From: JAPOXR01 sp963664715
Lineage (GTDB): Bacteria > Pseudomonadota > Alphaproteobacteria > Rhodobacterales > Rhodobacteraceae
Reading direction: 5' to 3'
Assembly (NCBI GenBank): GCA_963664715.2
Contig: CAXXUY010000006.1
Coordinates: 62,001 to 126,000 of the forward strand
Length of the DNA: 64,000 nucleotides
Position numbers and translations under genes: made by a program. Below are positions 54,134-63,073 of this stretch, in pieces. The notes below the pieces were generated by a model, which saw nothing but the letters and a program-made list of their open reading frames with translations, had not been told where the DNA came from and did not search any database. Numbering within the stretch: position 1 is the first letter of the stretch; each line of letters starts with the position of its first letter.

Positions 54134-54158
54134 GCGTAACTTGGACAACAAGTTATGC
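54134..54158. promoter_or_regulatory. Operator-like palindrome upstream of the ABC operon
   Basis: GCGTAACTTG, GACAA, CAAGTTATGC is a 10-5-10 inverted repeat with one G-T mismatch, about 115 nt upstream of the binding-protein start codon in an AT-rich patch. It resembles GntR/FadR-class operators in size and symmetry. No GntR regulator gene is adjacent; the nearest intact one is at 18014. Confidence 0.5.
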
Positions 54159-54548
54159 GGTATACCATCACACAATCCCAGCCATTGCGTCAAGCATTCG
54201 ACCGGCATCGATCCCCCGTTTCGAGGAGTTCATCTCCAGAGGATGACCTGATGCAGCAAGGACTTTCCACAGGCCTGGATGCATTTCCCCGACGAAACCG
54301 CGAACGCCTGCATTCGGTATCACAAGGCCTGTTGTTTCCCGGATTGAGTTGCTGCGCAGCGCGGTAGATTTCCCGGATTAGGCCGACGCCGATTTGCCTG
54401 GAAACCGGATTGGTCCGGGATGGCCGGGCTGTCTTCCTTCCCAGGCAGAGCAGTTTTCCAGCAGCGGGTTCAGGACAGCGTGCAGACCGCGGGGATTGTG
54501 GTTGTCCTGATTGTGGCTCGTGTCTATTCGACCGGGTTCAGGTTGACG
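54159..54548. other. Gene-less stretch
   Basis: About 390 bases between the operator candidate and the DUF6431-like fragment. No recognisable gene. Confidence 0.4.
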
Positions 54549-54928
54549 ATGAAAGAATGGCCCGCGCGGATAGCCGTCCGCCGGGCCGTGGACGGTTCGG
54601 TGCAGCTCCTCAACAAGACAGACCTTTCCGCCGAGGAATTTATTAGCACGCAGGCTTGGCATGATGCAAAGCTTTCGTGCTGTCCGATGCATCCTGACGG
54701 AGGCTGCCGGTTTGCCCGGCACGGCAGCTATGGGCGCAAGACCCCGTCCGGTCTCCGGATTGCCCGTTATTACTGTCCGGATTCGTCGATGACGTTCAGC
54801 CTTCTGCCGCAGTTCATGGCGGCAGGGATGGCGGGCACGCTGCAGTCGGTCGAGGACAGCGTGGCGGCGTTTGAAGCGGATGGCAGCCTTGCAAGTGCGG
54901 CAGAGCGGGTCAGTGGAGCGTTCGCGTC
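54549..54928 (+). pseudogene. DUF6431-like zinc-binding protein, N-terminal fragment
   Basis: From the ATG at 54549: KEWPARIAVRRAVDGSVQLL, then CCPMHPDGGCRFARHGSYGRKTPSGLRIARYYCPDSSMTFSLLPQFMAAGMAGTLQSVEDSVAAFEA. The Cys/His pattern and SLLPQF block match the N-terminus of uncharacterised transposase-like DUF6431 proteins. The remainder is missing; the DNA continues straight into the last codons of a higB gene in another frame. Confidence 0.6.
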
Positions 54929-55003
54929 TCCGGCAACTGGCGCGTGGTGTTCCGCTTCGAGGAAGGCGAGGCCGTGGACGTGGACCTGTTCGACTATTAC
55001 TGA
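54929..55003 (+). pseudogene. higB: HigB (RelE-type) toxin, C-terminal fragment
   Basis: Twenty-four codons reading SGNWRVVFRFEEGEAVDVDLFDYY before a TGA match the C-terminus of HigB mRNA interferases. The first three quarters of the toxin are lost at the join with the preceding fragment. It sits 19 nt before higA with an AGGGGAG site between them, the usual higBA order. Confidence 0.75.
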
Positions 55004-55022
55004 CCGAAGGGGAGTACTGACC

Positions 55023-55337
55023 ATGAACGACATTGCAAGCGAGCGCGTCGGCCCGATGCGGAATCCGCCGCACCTGGGCGAACTGATCCGCGAGAGCATG
55101 GACGATGCGGGCTGGAACGTGACCGAGACGGCGGCGCGTCTCGGCTGCGAGCGCGGCACGCTGTCTCGCCTGCTGAACGGCAAGGCGGGCGTGTCGGCGA
55201 ACATGGCGCTGGCGCTGGAGGACATCGGCTGGGGCACCGCCGAACACTGGATGCGGATGCAGGCGAGCTACGAGCTTGCGCGGGAGCGGCGCGACCGGAC
55301 GGCTTCGGATCGACGCGTGGGGGCGCCGCACCCATGA
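55023..55337 (+). CDS. higA: HigA-type antitoxin (XRE family), orphan
   Basis: The 104-aa protein has an XRE helix-turn-helix: HLGELIRESMDDAGWNVTETAARLGCERGTLSRLLNGKAGVSANMALALEDIGWGTAEHWMRMQASYELARERR. Length and the ALALE-GWGTAEHW block match HigA antitoxins. Its toxin partner is truncated to a 25-codon stub, so this is an orphan antitoxin that may still repress its own promoter, which however lies outside the preserved part. A second, fragmentary HigA C-terminus is at 42528. Confidence 0.88.
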   Translation: MNDIASERVGPMRNPPHLGELIRESMDDAGWNVTETAARLGCERGTLSRLLNGKAGVSANMALALEDIGWGTAEHWMRMQASYELARERRDRTASDRRVGAPHP

Positions 55338-55425
55338 TCGAGGCCCGCGTCGTCGGCTCGGGCTGGTGCGCCTGTCCATATCGAGAACTGATCTCCGATA
55401 ATGGGCTTGATGCGGGAGCACCCCC

Positions 55426-55743
55426 ATGTCTCTGAACGAAAACTTGCAAAGGGCCAAGCGGCAACGGAACGACGAGTTCTACACGCAGCTTCCCGACATC
55501 GAGAACGAACTGCGCCACTACAGCAGACACTTCCGCGGCAAGGTCGTGTACTGCAATTGCGACGGTCCCCGCGTCTCCAACTTTTTCCATTTCTTCTCGT
55601 ACAACTTCGAGCGCCTGGGCCTGAAGAAGCTCATCACCGCCTGTTACAGGATCCAGGAACGCGACCTGTTCAGCCGTCACGATTCGGAGCAGGCGATATG
55701 GCTTGAATACAATGGTGTAGGGTCCCGGACTATTCCGTCATGA
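55426..55743 (+). pseudogene. EcoRI-type adenine methyltransferase, N-terminal fragment
   Basis: The 105-aa frame (MSLNENLQRAKRQRNDEFYTQLPDIENELRHY, then GKVVYCNCDGPRVSNFFHFFSYNFERLGLKKLITACYR) matches the N-terminus of EcoRI-family adenine-specific DNA methyltransferases, which are usually over 300 aa. It ends abruptly after WLEYNGVGS. The catalytic motif IV and the target-recognition part are missing and no endonuclease gene is adjacent. It is a restriction-modification leftover. Confidence 0.8.
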
Positions 55744-56095
55744 ACCGGGCGGTTTTTCCCACATTCCCCGCGCGTGCTGTTTCTGTTTGATCGGGTACAG
55801 TCCTGGACAGCGCTTCTTTCCCAAGCAGGGATTTTCAAGTAGCTTCCCCGTCCGGTCAGACTTTGACAAGAAGCCTTTCGGCGGCGTCCGGATGCTTGCG
55901 ATTTCCTGCCGGTTCGACTGGCTGGCCGCACGCCGCCGATAGCCTGGGACAGCGGCAGGACCGGGAATGGTGCGCGTCCGGAGCAAGACGGTCGATGAAT
56001 TCAGGGTGGACCGGAAGGTGATGCGGGACACGGCAATTGCGGAGCCTCCCGAAATCGCCTTATGATTGCCCAGCCCCGACTTGGGGAGGTTGCAG
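55744..56095. other. Gene-less stretch before the split amidohydrolase gene
   Basis: About 350 bases with no recognisable gene. The last part must hold the leader of the amidohydrolase gene; its GGGGAGG site is at 56083-56089. Confidence 0.45.
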
Positions 56096-56966
56096 ATGCG
56101 AGGCTCAAGAAAGCTCCTTCGAAACGTGATGAAATTTCCGGAGGGGAAGACCGGTCGGAATTGTCATGAAGTCAATATCCTGATCGATCATGACAAGATC
56201 GTTGAGGTGAATCCGGGTGTGGAATTCGCACCGGAAACCGGAGAAGTTGAAGACCTCGACTGCAGGGGGCTGCTGGCGATTCCTGGATTGATCAACGGGC
56301 ATTTTCACTCGTCGACCAATCTGATGAAGGGGCAACTGGACGGTCTGCCGCTCGAACTCTTCATGCTGTACGAGGTACCGCCGCTCGGCGATACGCTTCC
56401 GCCGGACCGGCTCGTATATGTCCGCACCATGCTCGGCGCGATCGAGATGCTCAAGTTCGGCATCACATCGGTGCAGGATGATGCGTTTTTCGTGCCCTAT
56501 CCGAGCCCCGGGAACATCGACGCCGTCATGTCCGCCTATTCGGATTCGGGAATGCGTGCAACCGTGGCTCTCGACCAGCCAAACATCGTCGAGTACGAGA
56601 AGTATCCATTCCTCAAGGACCTTCTTCCCGGGGACAAGAGGCTCAGGATGGAAAAGGCACCTGTTGCCTCTCCAGATGAACTTCTTGCTCTCTATGATTA
56701 CCTGATCGACAATTGGAACTGCACGCAGAACGGGAGGATTCGCGCGGCGGTTTCCTGCTCCGCACCGCACCGGGTCACCGACGAGTATCTGGGGTCACTT
56801 TCCGATATCAGCCGAAACCTCGAGTTGCCGTTCTACATGCACATCCTGGAGACGCGGGTTCAGCGGGTCCTCGGTGGTTCACGATACGGCAAGTCCATTC
56901 TCCAGCATGTCCACGACCGAGGCGTTCTCGACCAGCGCTGCAATGTCATACATGGCGTTTGGCTAG

Positions 56967-58629
56967 GAGCCTGTCGAAATACCGGCATTGAAAGCGGTGT
57001 CCATGGCGTCTGAATGCCTGCACATCTTCATCGGCTCCGGGTCGAATTTCACCGGTGACCGGCGCCCGGACCCACCTCGGCGGCCAGCCTTGCCGACAAT
57101 TCTGCCTGCCAGGGCTGCAATTCCGGTCGAATTCGGCTAAATTCCTGTTCTCAAGCCATGCTCCTTTGCCCTTCATGCCGCCGAATGTCCGCCCAACAGC
57201 AGCCGGTGCATGCGCTTCAGGTTCCATGACGTGCAGACCAGGCTCCACTCGCCCTGAACAGCCTCGATGCCGCGCAGGCTGAACTGGTCAAAGCCCATGA
57301 CCCTCTTGATGATTCCGAAGACCGGCTCGACGGCGGCCTTGCGCTTCGCGTAGATCCGCTCCCCTTCGGCAGAGCCCATCCGGTGCTTCATCCGCTCAAC
57401 CGCATCGGCATCGGCAGGAGGCTCTGTCACCGGCACCCTTCTCTCCCGGAGTGGACGGTTGTGGTGCTGCCGGCCGGAAGCAATCAGGGGCTCGATGCCC
57501 CGATCGTCGCACAATTCAACATTGGCGCGGCTGAAATACCCGGTATCGGCGACGATGCCAGCCGGGCTGCCGACATCCTCGAGCGCGGCAAGCGCCGGTG
57601 CCATCTCGTCGACATCATTCGGTCTCTGGCTGACATGGGCATGGACAATGAGGTGGCTGCCATGGTCCACCGATGCCTGGGCGTTGTAAGCCTGCTCGAA
57701 GCCTCCGGATGACGGCATGATCCGCGAATCCGGGTCGGTGAAACTGATCTGGTCCCTGGGGCGGGGGCCCGGCACCGGCGGCTTCGGCGGCCTGCCGCCG
57801 AGCTTGCCTCCCCGTTCCCGTTCCTTCTGGCGCCGCTCTTGCATCTTCTCCTCGTATGCCGCCTGTTCGGCTGCATGGCGGGCCGCGGCGCGGGCCTCGA
57901 TCTCCTTCCTGGCCTCGGCGATCTTCGCCAGGCGCTCTTGCCGGCGCCCGAGTTCCTCGGGAATGTCGAGAGCGCACTCCTGCTCGTCCGCCGCCTCGGC
58001 CAGTTCCAGCAGCCGGGCGACCTGCGCCTTCAGCTGCGCCTCGATGCGCTCCATATGCAAATGGCTCATCGCCCGGTGGCGGCTGGCATTGGCCTTCACC
58101 TTGGTGCCATCGAGGCTGACATGGCCAAGCTTCAGCATGCCCATGGTGCCGGCAATCGACAGCACCTGGACAAACAGCTCCTGCAGGGCAGGCAGGTGGC
58201 GCTTGCGGAAACGGGCAATGGTGTCATGGTCGGGATGAAGATTGCCGGTGACATAGCGCACCGCAACCGAGTCATGCGTCGCCGCTTCCAGCTTGCGGCT
58301 CGAATGCACGCCGGTTGAATAGCCGTAAAACAGCAGCGCCGTCATCATCACCGGGCAATAGGCTGGCTTGCCGCCATGCCGGTAGACGCCGGTGATCTTG
58401 TCCAGATCCAGGGATTCGACGATCTCGACGACAAAGCGGGCCAGGTGATCGTCCGGCAGCCACTCCTGGATCGAAGGTGGCAACAGCCAGACCTCGTCAC
58501 GATTGGCCCTCTGGAACCTGATCGACACAACATCATCCTCCAGACTGTTCATTCACTGCCCGATACTACCATATCTTGTGGAAAAGGACAGGAAATCACT
58601 GCAAATCCATGGCCAAATCCGACAGGCTC
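56967..58629. mobile_element. IS1182-family insertion sequence, complete
   Basis: A 1663-bp element with terminal inverted repeats beginning GAGCCTGTCG at both ends (left GAGCCTGTCGAAAT, right complement GAGCCTGTCGGATT) and one transposase gene on the minus strand. It is flanked by a 4-bp palindromic target repeat CTAG at 56963-56966 and 58630-58633, as reported for IS1182-family insertion into palindromes. Its precise excision would restore the host gene frame, so it appears to be a recent insertion. Confidence 0.93.
57173..58552 (-). CDS. IS1182-family transposase
   Basis: The 459-aa DDE transposase is intact. The N-terminal part has WLPDDHLARFVVEIVESLDLD and the first catalytic Asp in VSLDGTKVKANAS, followed by a charged coiled-coil insertion with KERERGGKLGGRPPKPP. 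The second Asp is in AGIVADTGYFSRANVE and the Glu in AAVEPVFGIIKRVMGFDQFSLRG. Its reading direction is opposite to that of the interrupted gene. Length and motifs match active members. Confidence 0.93.
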   Translation of the reverse strand: MNSLEDDVVSIRFQRANRDEVWLLPPSIQEWLPDDHLARFVVEIVESLDLDKITGVYRHGGKPAYCPVMMTALLFYGYSTGVHSSRKLEAATHDSVAVRYVTGNLHPDHDTIARFRKRHLPALQELFVQVLSIAGTMGMLKLGHVSLDGTKVKANASRHRAMSHLHMERIEAQLKAQVARLLELAEAADEQECALDIPEELGRRQERLAKIAEARKEIEARAAARHAAEQAAYEEKMQERRQKERERGGKLGGRPPKPPVPGPRPRDQISFTDPDSRIMPSSGGFEQAYNAQASVDHGSHLIVHAHVSQRPNDVDEMAPALAALEDVGSPAGIVADTGYFSRANVELCDDRGIEPLIASGRQHHNRPLRERRVPVTEPPADADAVERMKHRMGSAEGERIYAKRKAAVEPVFGIIKRVMGFDQFSLRGIEAVQGEWSLVCTSWNLKRMHRLLLGGHSAA

Positions 58630-59503
58630 CTAGACGATGCTGATGTTGCCACGATCGCGGAGGCAGGTTCCGTCATTGCGCACAATCCAGTCTGCAATCT
58701 CCGGCTTGGCAGCGGCATCATGCCGTTTCGGAGAATTCGGGATTCCGGTATACCCGTCTGCCTCGGAACAGATGAAGCGCTGGCCGACGACAGCATCAAC
58801 TTGTGGACAACCATGAAGATCGCGGGGTTGATCCACAATATAACCGATCCGGAATACGGAAACTGGCCTGCAGCCGATGAAATACTCGACTGCGTGTTCA
58901 AAGGCGGCGCCCGGGCAATGGGACACGAGAACCAAATCGGGGCCCTTGCACCGGGCTTTCAGGCCGACATCGCCTTGCTCGACCTCAATGAAATTGCGTT
59001 TACACCACTCAACGATGTGCGCCGGCAGTTGGTATACTGCGAGAACGGATCCTCGGTGCGGATGACGATGGTCGGGGGAAGAATACTTGTGCGCGACGGA
59101 CGCGTGTGCAGTGTCGACGAAGAGGCAATAAAGAGGGAAGCGCGCGAGTTCGCCCTTGCCGTCGCCGATGAGTTGGCCAGGTCAAGCGAGACAACCAGGG
59201 GATTCGAACCCTATTATCGCGAGATGTACCTGCGCTCTGCCGCCAAGGAGGTTGGCATGAACCGGTGGGCAGGATGCTCGCCCGGAGAGTGATCGGCAGA
59301 AAGGTGTTGCCTTCCTGGCGGACGCATTCCCTGCAGGTCATCTCTCGGCCGGAGGAGCGATCTCAAGGGTCCGGGAGGAGCCCGCTTCCAACACCGCCTG
59401 TTCGAATCTCGGGCAGGTTCATGGCCGCTCGCCGACCAGCAGTCAAGGCTACGGGAAACAGGCGTTACAGGCAGACGTGAAGGGCAAGAAAGGGAGGAAG
59501 GAC

Positions 59504-60685
59504 GTGAGCGTTTCACCATTACTGGAAGCTGGGTCGCCACTCGACCAACGCGCCAGGAATCTGATTTCCGATCTTTACGAACAGGAAAAGGGTCGGGCGC
59601 TCGTGCTTCCGACCGACGATGACCTTGATCCCAAGCGACGGCTGCGCGTTGACCTGACGATGACTGAAATACAGGGTCAACCGATGTCGATCCGAAAGTC
59701 GCTTGACGAGGAACGCGAAGCCTCGAGAGGCATCGTGCAGAACATCGCATCAAGGCCGATCAACCGTGTGTGCCTCGTCGGCTGCGGCGATTCGCTCTTT
59801 GTCATGTATGGCGTGAGGGTCTTGTTCGAGAAACTCCTGGGGATCTCCTGCGAACCCATGCAAGCACTTGACTTCGTTTACTACAACAACCACGCGCCCG
59901 ACCCTGAAACACTCGTGATAGCATTGAGTTCCAGCGGTGCAACGACGCGAACGGTCGAGGCGATACTCCTGGCAAAGGCGTTGGGCGCGCGGACGCTGTC
60001 ACTCACGAATACGCTGGATTCGCCGCTCAATCGTGAATCGGACTACACCCTCCTTGTCCATGCCGAGCGCAAGGGATGGCCGACGCAGTCAAGCACCGCC
60101 GCCATCGCCCTCCTTGCCCAGTTTGTCATCGGTCTTGCGTCAGCCAGGGGTTCTGCAATCGCGGATATCGACAAGCTGCATGCCGTCCTGGACGAGGTGC
60201 CTGAACTCGTCTCCGGTGCCATCGACAGGCATGATGACGACATCCGGAGAATCGCCGGCATGGAGGCGCGAAAGGAAATCTTCCTGTTTGCGGGCGGTGG
60301 CCCGTCTTACGCGTCGGCGTCGTTCGGTGCCGCAAAGGTCAAGGAATGCACACCGAGTCATGCGATCGCCATACCACTCGAGGAATTCCATCACTACAAT
60401 TCCCAGAAGGCCGGTGACCCACTCTGGTTGATTGCACCGAGCGGGCCTTCAATCGCACGTGCCCGCGACACCGCGGAAGAAGGGAAACGCTGGGGCGGTC
60501 ACGTCTACTCGATTACGAGTGTTGGCGAAGAATCGCTGACCGGGAGTTCCGACGAAACGATCTTCCTTCCGCCAATGCCGGAAGAACTGGCGCCACTCGT
60601 CTATTCGGTGCCGGTCCAGCTTTTCGCCTACCACGTCGCCAAGGAGAAGTTCCGCCTGGCCGAACTGGAAGGTCCGGGCGATTGA
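59504..60685 (+). CDS. Double-SIS-domain sugar isomerase/deglycase, FrlB-like
   Basis: The 393-aa cytosolic protein has two sugar-isomerase (SIS) domains: VCLVGCGDSLFVMYGVR with VIALSSSGATTRTVEAI in the first half, and IFLFAGGGPSYASASFGAAKVKE with HAIAIPLEEFHHYNS in the second. The glutaminase part of GlmS is absent. The N-terminal MTEIQGQPMSIRKSL is the EIxxQP motif of GlmS/FrlB proteins. I place the start at the GTG at 59504, 7 nt after AGGGAGGA; a GTG at 59477 is possible. The following gene is a PfkB kinase overlapping by 4 nt, the FrlD-FrlB pairing of fructoselysine or glucoselysine use. GlmS-like isomerase or AgaS-like deaminase is the main alternative. Confidence 0.85.
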   Translation: MSVSPLLEAGSPLDQRARNLISDLYEQEKGRALVLPTDDDLDPKRRLRVDLTMTEIQGQPMSIRKSLDEEREASRGIVQNIASRPINRVCLVGCGDSLFVMYGVRVLFEKLLGISCEPMQALDFVYYNNHAPDPETLVIALSSSGATTRTVEAILLAKALGARTLSLTNTLDSPLNRESDYTLLVHAERKGWPTQSSTAAIALLAQFVIGLASARGSAIADIDKLHAVLDEVPELVSGAIDRHDDDIRRIAGMEARKEIFLFAGGGPSYASASFGAAKVKECTPSHAIAIPLEEFHHYNSQKAGDPLWLIAPSGPSIARARDTAEEGKRWGGHVYSITSVGEESLTGSSDETIFLPPMPEELAPLVYSVPVQLFAYHVAKEKFRLAELEGPGD

Positions 60686-61623
60686 CGGTGCCGCGCCTGG
60701 TCTGCCTCGGCAGCTTTACGATCGATGACGTCGTCCTCCCGGACGGGACTGAACGTCCTGCCTGCATCGGTGGAGATGCCGTTTACGCGGCGTTGGGCGC
60801 TCGCCTGTGGGAAACCCGAACTGAAATGGTTGCACCAATCGGCAACGACCTGCCCCCCGGCGTGTTGCAATCGATCGCCGGCGCAGGATTCCGGACCGAT
60901 CATCTGGAGAGCCGGCCGTTTCCAACGCTCCACAACCGCGTCGTCTACGATTCGTATGGTGGTCGATGCTGGACGTTGTTTTCCAGTGAAGAGGTCTTTC
61001 ATGAACTGTCTCCGAAACCGGAAGACATCCCGGAGCAATTCCTCGAAGCGGACGCGTTCCTGATCCTGGCAATGACCCTCGCAGCCCAGGAGGAACTCCT
61101 GGCGTTTCTGCGCGAACGAACCAGCGCAGTCCTGATACTCGATCTCCAGGAAGACTACATATCCGGCAACGAGGACAGAATCCTTGCGCTTCTCCCGATG
61201 ATCGACATTTTCATGCCGAGCGCGGACGAGGTACAGCAACTTGTCGGCACGGATGACTGGATGGAAGCCGCGCGCCTTTTTGCGACACTCGGACCATCCC
61301 TGGTCGTGATCAAGCTCGGCGACAAGGGTTGCCTCCTATACGACGCCAAACGAGACGAAGCCTTCTCATTGCCGGCCTTCACGAAGAAGAACGTCCAGGA
61401 CACGACTGGCGCCGGGGACAGTTTCTGCGGTGGATTCGTTGCCGCCCTCGACAAAAGCGGGAACAACCTGGTGGAAGCCGCCAGGGCTGCATCAGTTTCC
61501 GCATTCTTTGCGATTTCGAGTTATGGAGCTGATGATCTCTTTACTGCATCCGCAACGGAAGCAAGACGGCACCTGTCGAACTGGCACCCAGGGACAAGGT
61601 GGATCCGGGCGGGCCCGAACTAG
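60682..61623 (+). CDS. PfkB-family carbohydrate kinase, FrlD-like
   Basis: The 313-aa ribokinase-family protein starts at a TTG inside the end of the SIS gene. It has the N-terminal CLGSFTIDDVVLPDGTERPACIGGDAVYAALGAR (substrate-site GGxxxxxA), VGTDDW and the C-terminal PfkB signature DTTGAGDSFCGGFVAAL with the catalytic Asp. Coupling to a SIS deglycase suggests that it phosphorylates an Amadori sugar, as FrlD does with fructoselysine, before the deglycase cleaves it. A ketose or nucleoside substrate is an alternative. Confidence 0.87.
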   Translation: MTVPRLVCLGSFTIDDVVLPDGTERPACIGGDAVYAALGARLWETRTEMVAPIGNDLPPGVLQSIAGAGFRTDHLESRPFPTLHNRVVYDSYGGRCWTLFSSEEVFHELSPKPEDIPEQFLEADAFLILAMTLAAQEELLAFLRERTSAVLILDLQEDYISGNEDRILALLPMIDIFMPSADEVQQLVGTDDWMEAARLFATLGPSLVVIKLGDKGCLLYDAKRDEAFSLPAFTKKNVQDTTGAGDSFCGGFVAALDKSGNNLVEAARAASVSAFFAISSYGADDLFTASATEARRHLSNWHPGTRWIRAGPN

Positions 61624-61653
61624 GCCCGCCCGACCCCGCGATGTCAGACGCTC

Positions 61654-62178
61654 CTATTCGTTGTCGTCGTGATCATCATCGTCATCGTGGTCATCGTGAT
61701 CATCACCGTCGTGGTCATGATCCGATGCCGCAAGCGCCGAAAGGCTGCCATCAGCGTTTCGATCCAACTCCTGAACGATATCGGTAAACGGCTGTTCATA
61801 TTCGGAACGAGAAATGAATGCATCGCCGTTGGTATCGAGCATCTGGAAGGCGCGCACGATCATTGGTTGCATGATTTCGCGCCAAAGATGTGCGAACTCA
61901 TCAAGGTTGAGATTGCCGTCACCATTGACGTCGTGGGCAGAGAGGACGCCGCTGCGGTCACTGAGCGCACGGTCGATCTCGACCTGCGTGATCTTCCCGT
62001 CGCGATCGGTATCAACTGCACCGAGTATTTCCATCGGATCGCCGATAATGCCCGAGTCGTGCGTACCATGATCGCCGGATCTGCCCCCGCCGTCGGCGAT
62101 GGCAATTCCTGCTAAAGCGGTCGCACCAAATGCAGTGGCAACAGCAATCCCGAGAAGGGGCTTTGTCATTCGTCTCAT
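61654..62178 (-). CDS. Secreted EF-hand calcium-binding protein with His/Asp-rich tail
   Basis: The 174-aa protein starts at the ATG at 62176-62178 with an AGGAG site. It has a signal peptide (MRRMTKPLLGIAVATAFGAT, cleavage near AIADGG) and at least three EF-hand loops: DTDRDGKITQVE, DVNGDGNLNLDE and DTNGDAFISRSE, plus a degenerate DRNADGSLS. The last 20 residues are almost only Asp and His (HDHDGDDHDDHDDDDDHDDN), a likely extra metal-binding tail. It is periplasmic or secreted. The gene is divergent from a two-component system whose kinase has a similar His/Asp-rich loop, so it is likely a regulated calcium or divalent-cation binding protein. Confidence 0.9.
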   Translation of the reverse strand: MRRMTKPLLGIAVATAFGATALAGIAIADGGGRSGDHGTHDSGIIGDPMEILGAVDTDRDGKITQVEIDRALSDRSGVLSAHDVNGDGNLNLDEFAHLWREIMQPMIVRAFQMLDTNGDAFISRSEYEQPFTDIVQELDRNADGSLSALAASDHDHDGDDHDDHDDDDDHDDNE

Positions 62179-62353
62179 AGATCCACTCCTGTGTTGGTTG
62201 TTGTAGACAGAAGGGACACTAGGAAGAGAATGTCGCAGAACCTTGCCGCAGAAGGTCTCGATTTGTCGCGTTCTTTCGCCGGATGGCGGTGTGATACACC
62301 TTGTTACAATTATTTTGTCTGCCTTTTGAGGTAAGACGCGTAGGTTGCATCGC
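62179..62353. promoter_or_regulatory. Divergent promoter region between the EF-hand gene and the two-component system
   Basis: This 175-bp spacer is AT-richer around TTGTTACAATTATTTTGTCTG (near 62302-62322). Promoters for both genes must lie here, and it is where the response regulator most likely binds. No unambiguous direct repeat was found. Confidence 0.45.
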
Positions 62354-63073
62354 ATGGTGGACTCTCCACACATTCTCGTCGTCGACGACCACCGGGACAT
62401 CCGTGACCCGCTGGCGCGGTATCTCAAACAGCACGACATGTTCGTCACCGTTGCCGATGGTAGCGCCGCCGCGCGGCAGGTGCTCAGGGCGGCGGCAATC
62501 GACCTGGTTGTCCTCGACATCATGATGCCGGGCGAGGACGGTCTCGAGTTTTGCCGGTACCTTCGGGCAACGACCCGGATCCCGATCATCTTGCTGACCG
62601 CCTTGGCAGAGGACACGGACAGGATCGTGGGTCTCGAGGTTGGAGCCGATGACTATGTCACCAAGCCGTTCAATCCCCGTGAACTGCTGGCACGTATAAA
62701 GTCGGTGATCCGGCGCGCGCATAGCCTGCCCCCGGACCGCGAACCGCTTGCAGCCGGGACATACAGATTTGATCGTTGGTCGCTGGACACAGGCAAGCGT
62801 GAACTGGTGGATGACGAAGGGGTCATGACACCGCTGTCGACTGGTGAGTTCCGACTGCTCGCGGTGTTACTTGAGCGCCCGGGGATGGTTCTGTCCCGGG
62901 ATCAGCTTCTCGACCTGACTAGGGGACGGCATGCGGCACCTTTCGACCGTGCCGTGGACAACCAGGTCAGCCGCCTGCGCCGGAAGCTGGAGCAAGACCC
63001 GGCGGATCCGCAGCTCATTGCCACCGTATGGGGTAGCGGCTATCGGTTTGCCGGAAAGGTGGAAAACGGATGA
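62354..63073 (+). CDS. OmpR/PhoB-family response regulator
   Basis: The 239-aa regulator has a receiver domain (ILVVDDHRDIRDPL, phospho-acceptor Asp in LVVLDIMMPGEDG, Thr in IPIILLTALAED, Lys in DDYVTKPFNPREL) and a C-terminal winged helix (PLSTGEFRLLAVLLERPGMVLSRDQLLDLTRG, VDNQVSRLRRKLE, TVWGSGYRF). The frame allows an earlier start, but the ATG at 62354 gives the normal N-terminus. Its stop overlaps the kinase start (ATGA). Confidence 0.93.
   Translation: MVDSPHILVVDDHRDIRDPLARYLKQHDMFVTVADGSAAARQVLRAAAIDLVVLDIMMPGEDGLEFCRYLRATTRIPIILLTALAEDTDRIVGLEVGADDYVTKPFNPRELLARIKSVIRRAHSLPPDREPLAAGTYRFDRWSLDTGKRELVDDEGVMTPLSTGEFRLLAVLLERPGMVLSRDQLLDLTRGRHAAPFDRAVDNQVSRLRRKLEQDPADPQLIATVWGSGYRFAGKVENG

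Larger units (their letters stand above)
56096..59292 (+). pseudogene. TrzN/MTA-SAH deaminase-like amidohydrolase, split by an IS1182-family element
   Basis: Removing the element (56967-58629) and one copy of the 4-bp target repeat restores one 509-aa frame across the join: codons 5' of it end HGVW-L and 3' continue DDADVATIAEAG. The N-part has the metal-binding HxH in LINGHFHSSTNLMKGQ, and the C-part has the VIAHNPVCNLRLGSGI block and the Asp in VCLGTDEALADDSINLW. This family deaminates or dechlorinates N-heterocycles and adenosine-type compounds. No other lesion is visible, so the insertion is recent. It precedes the SIS and PfkB genes, whose expression the element may affect. Confidence 0.9.

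Noticed and set aside
54378..55457. 359-aa minus-strand frame
   Set aside because: Arg/Pro-rich shadow of the DUF6431-like, HigB and HigA genes on the other strand.
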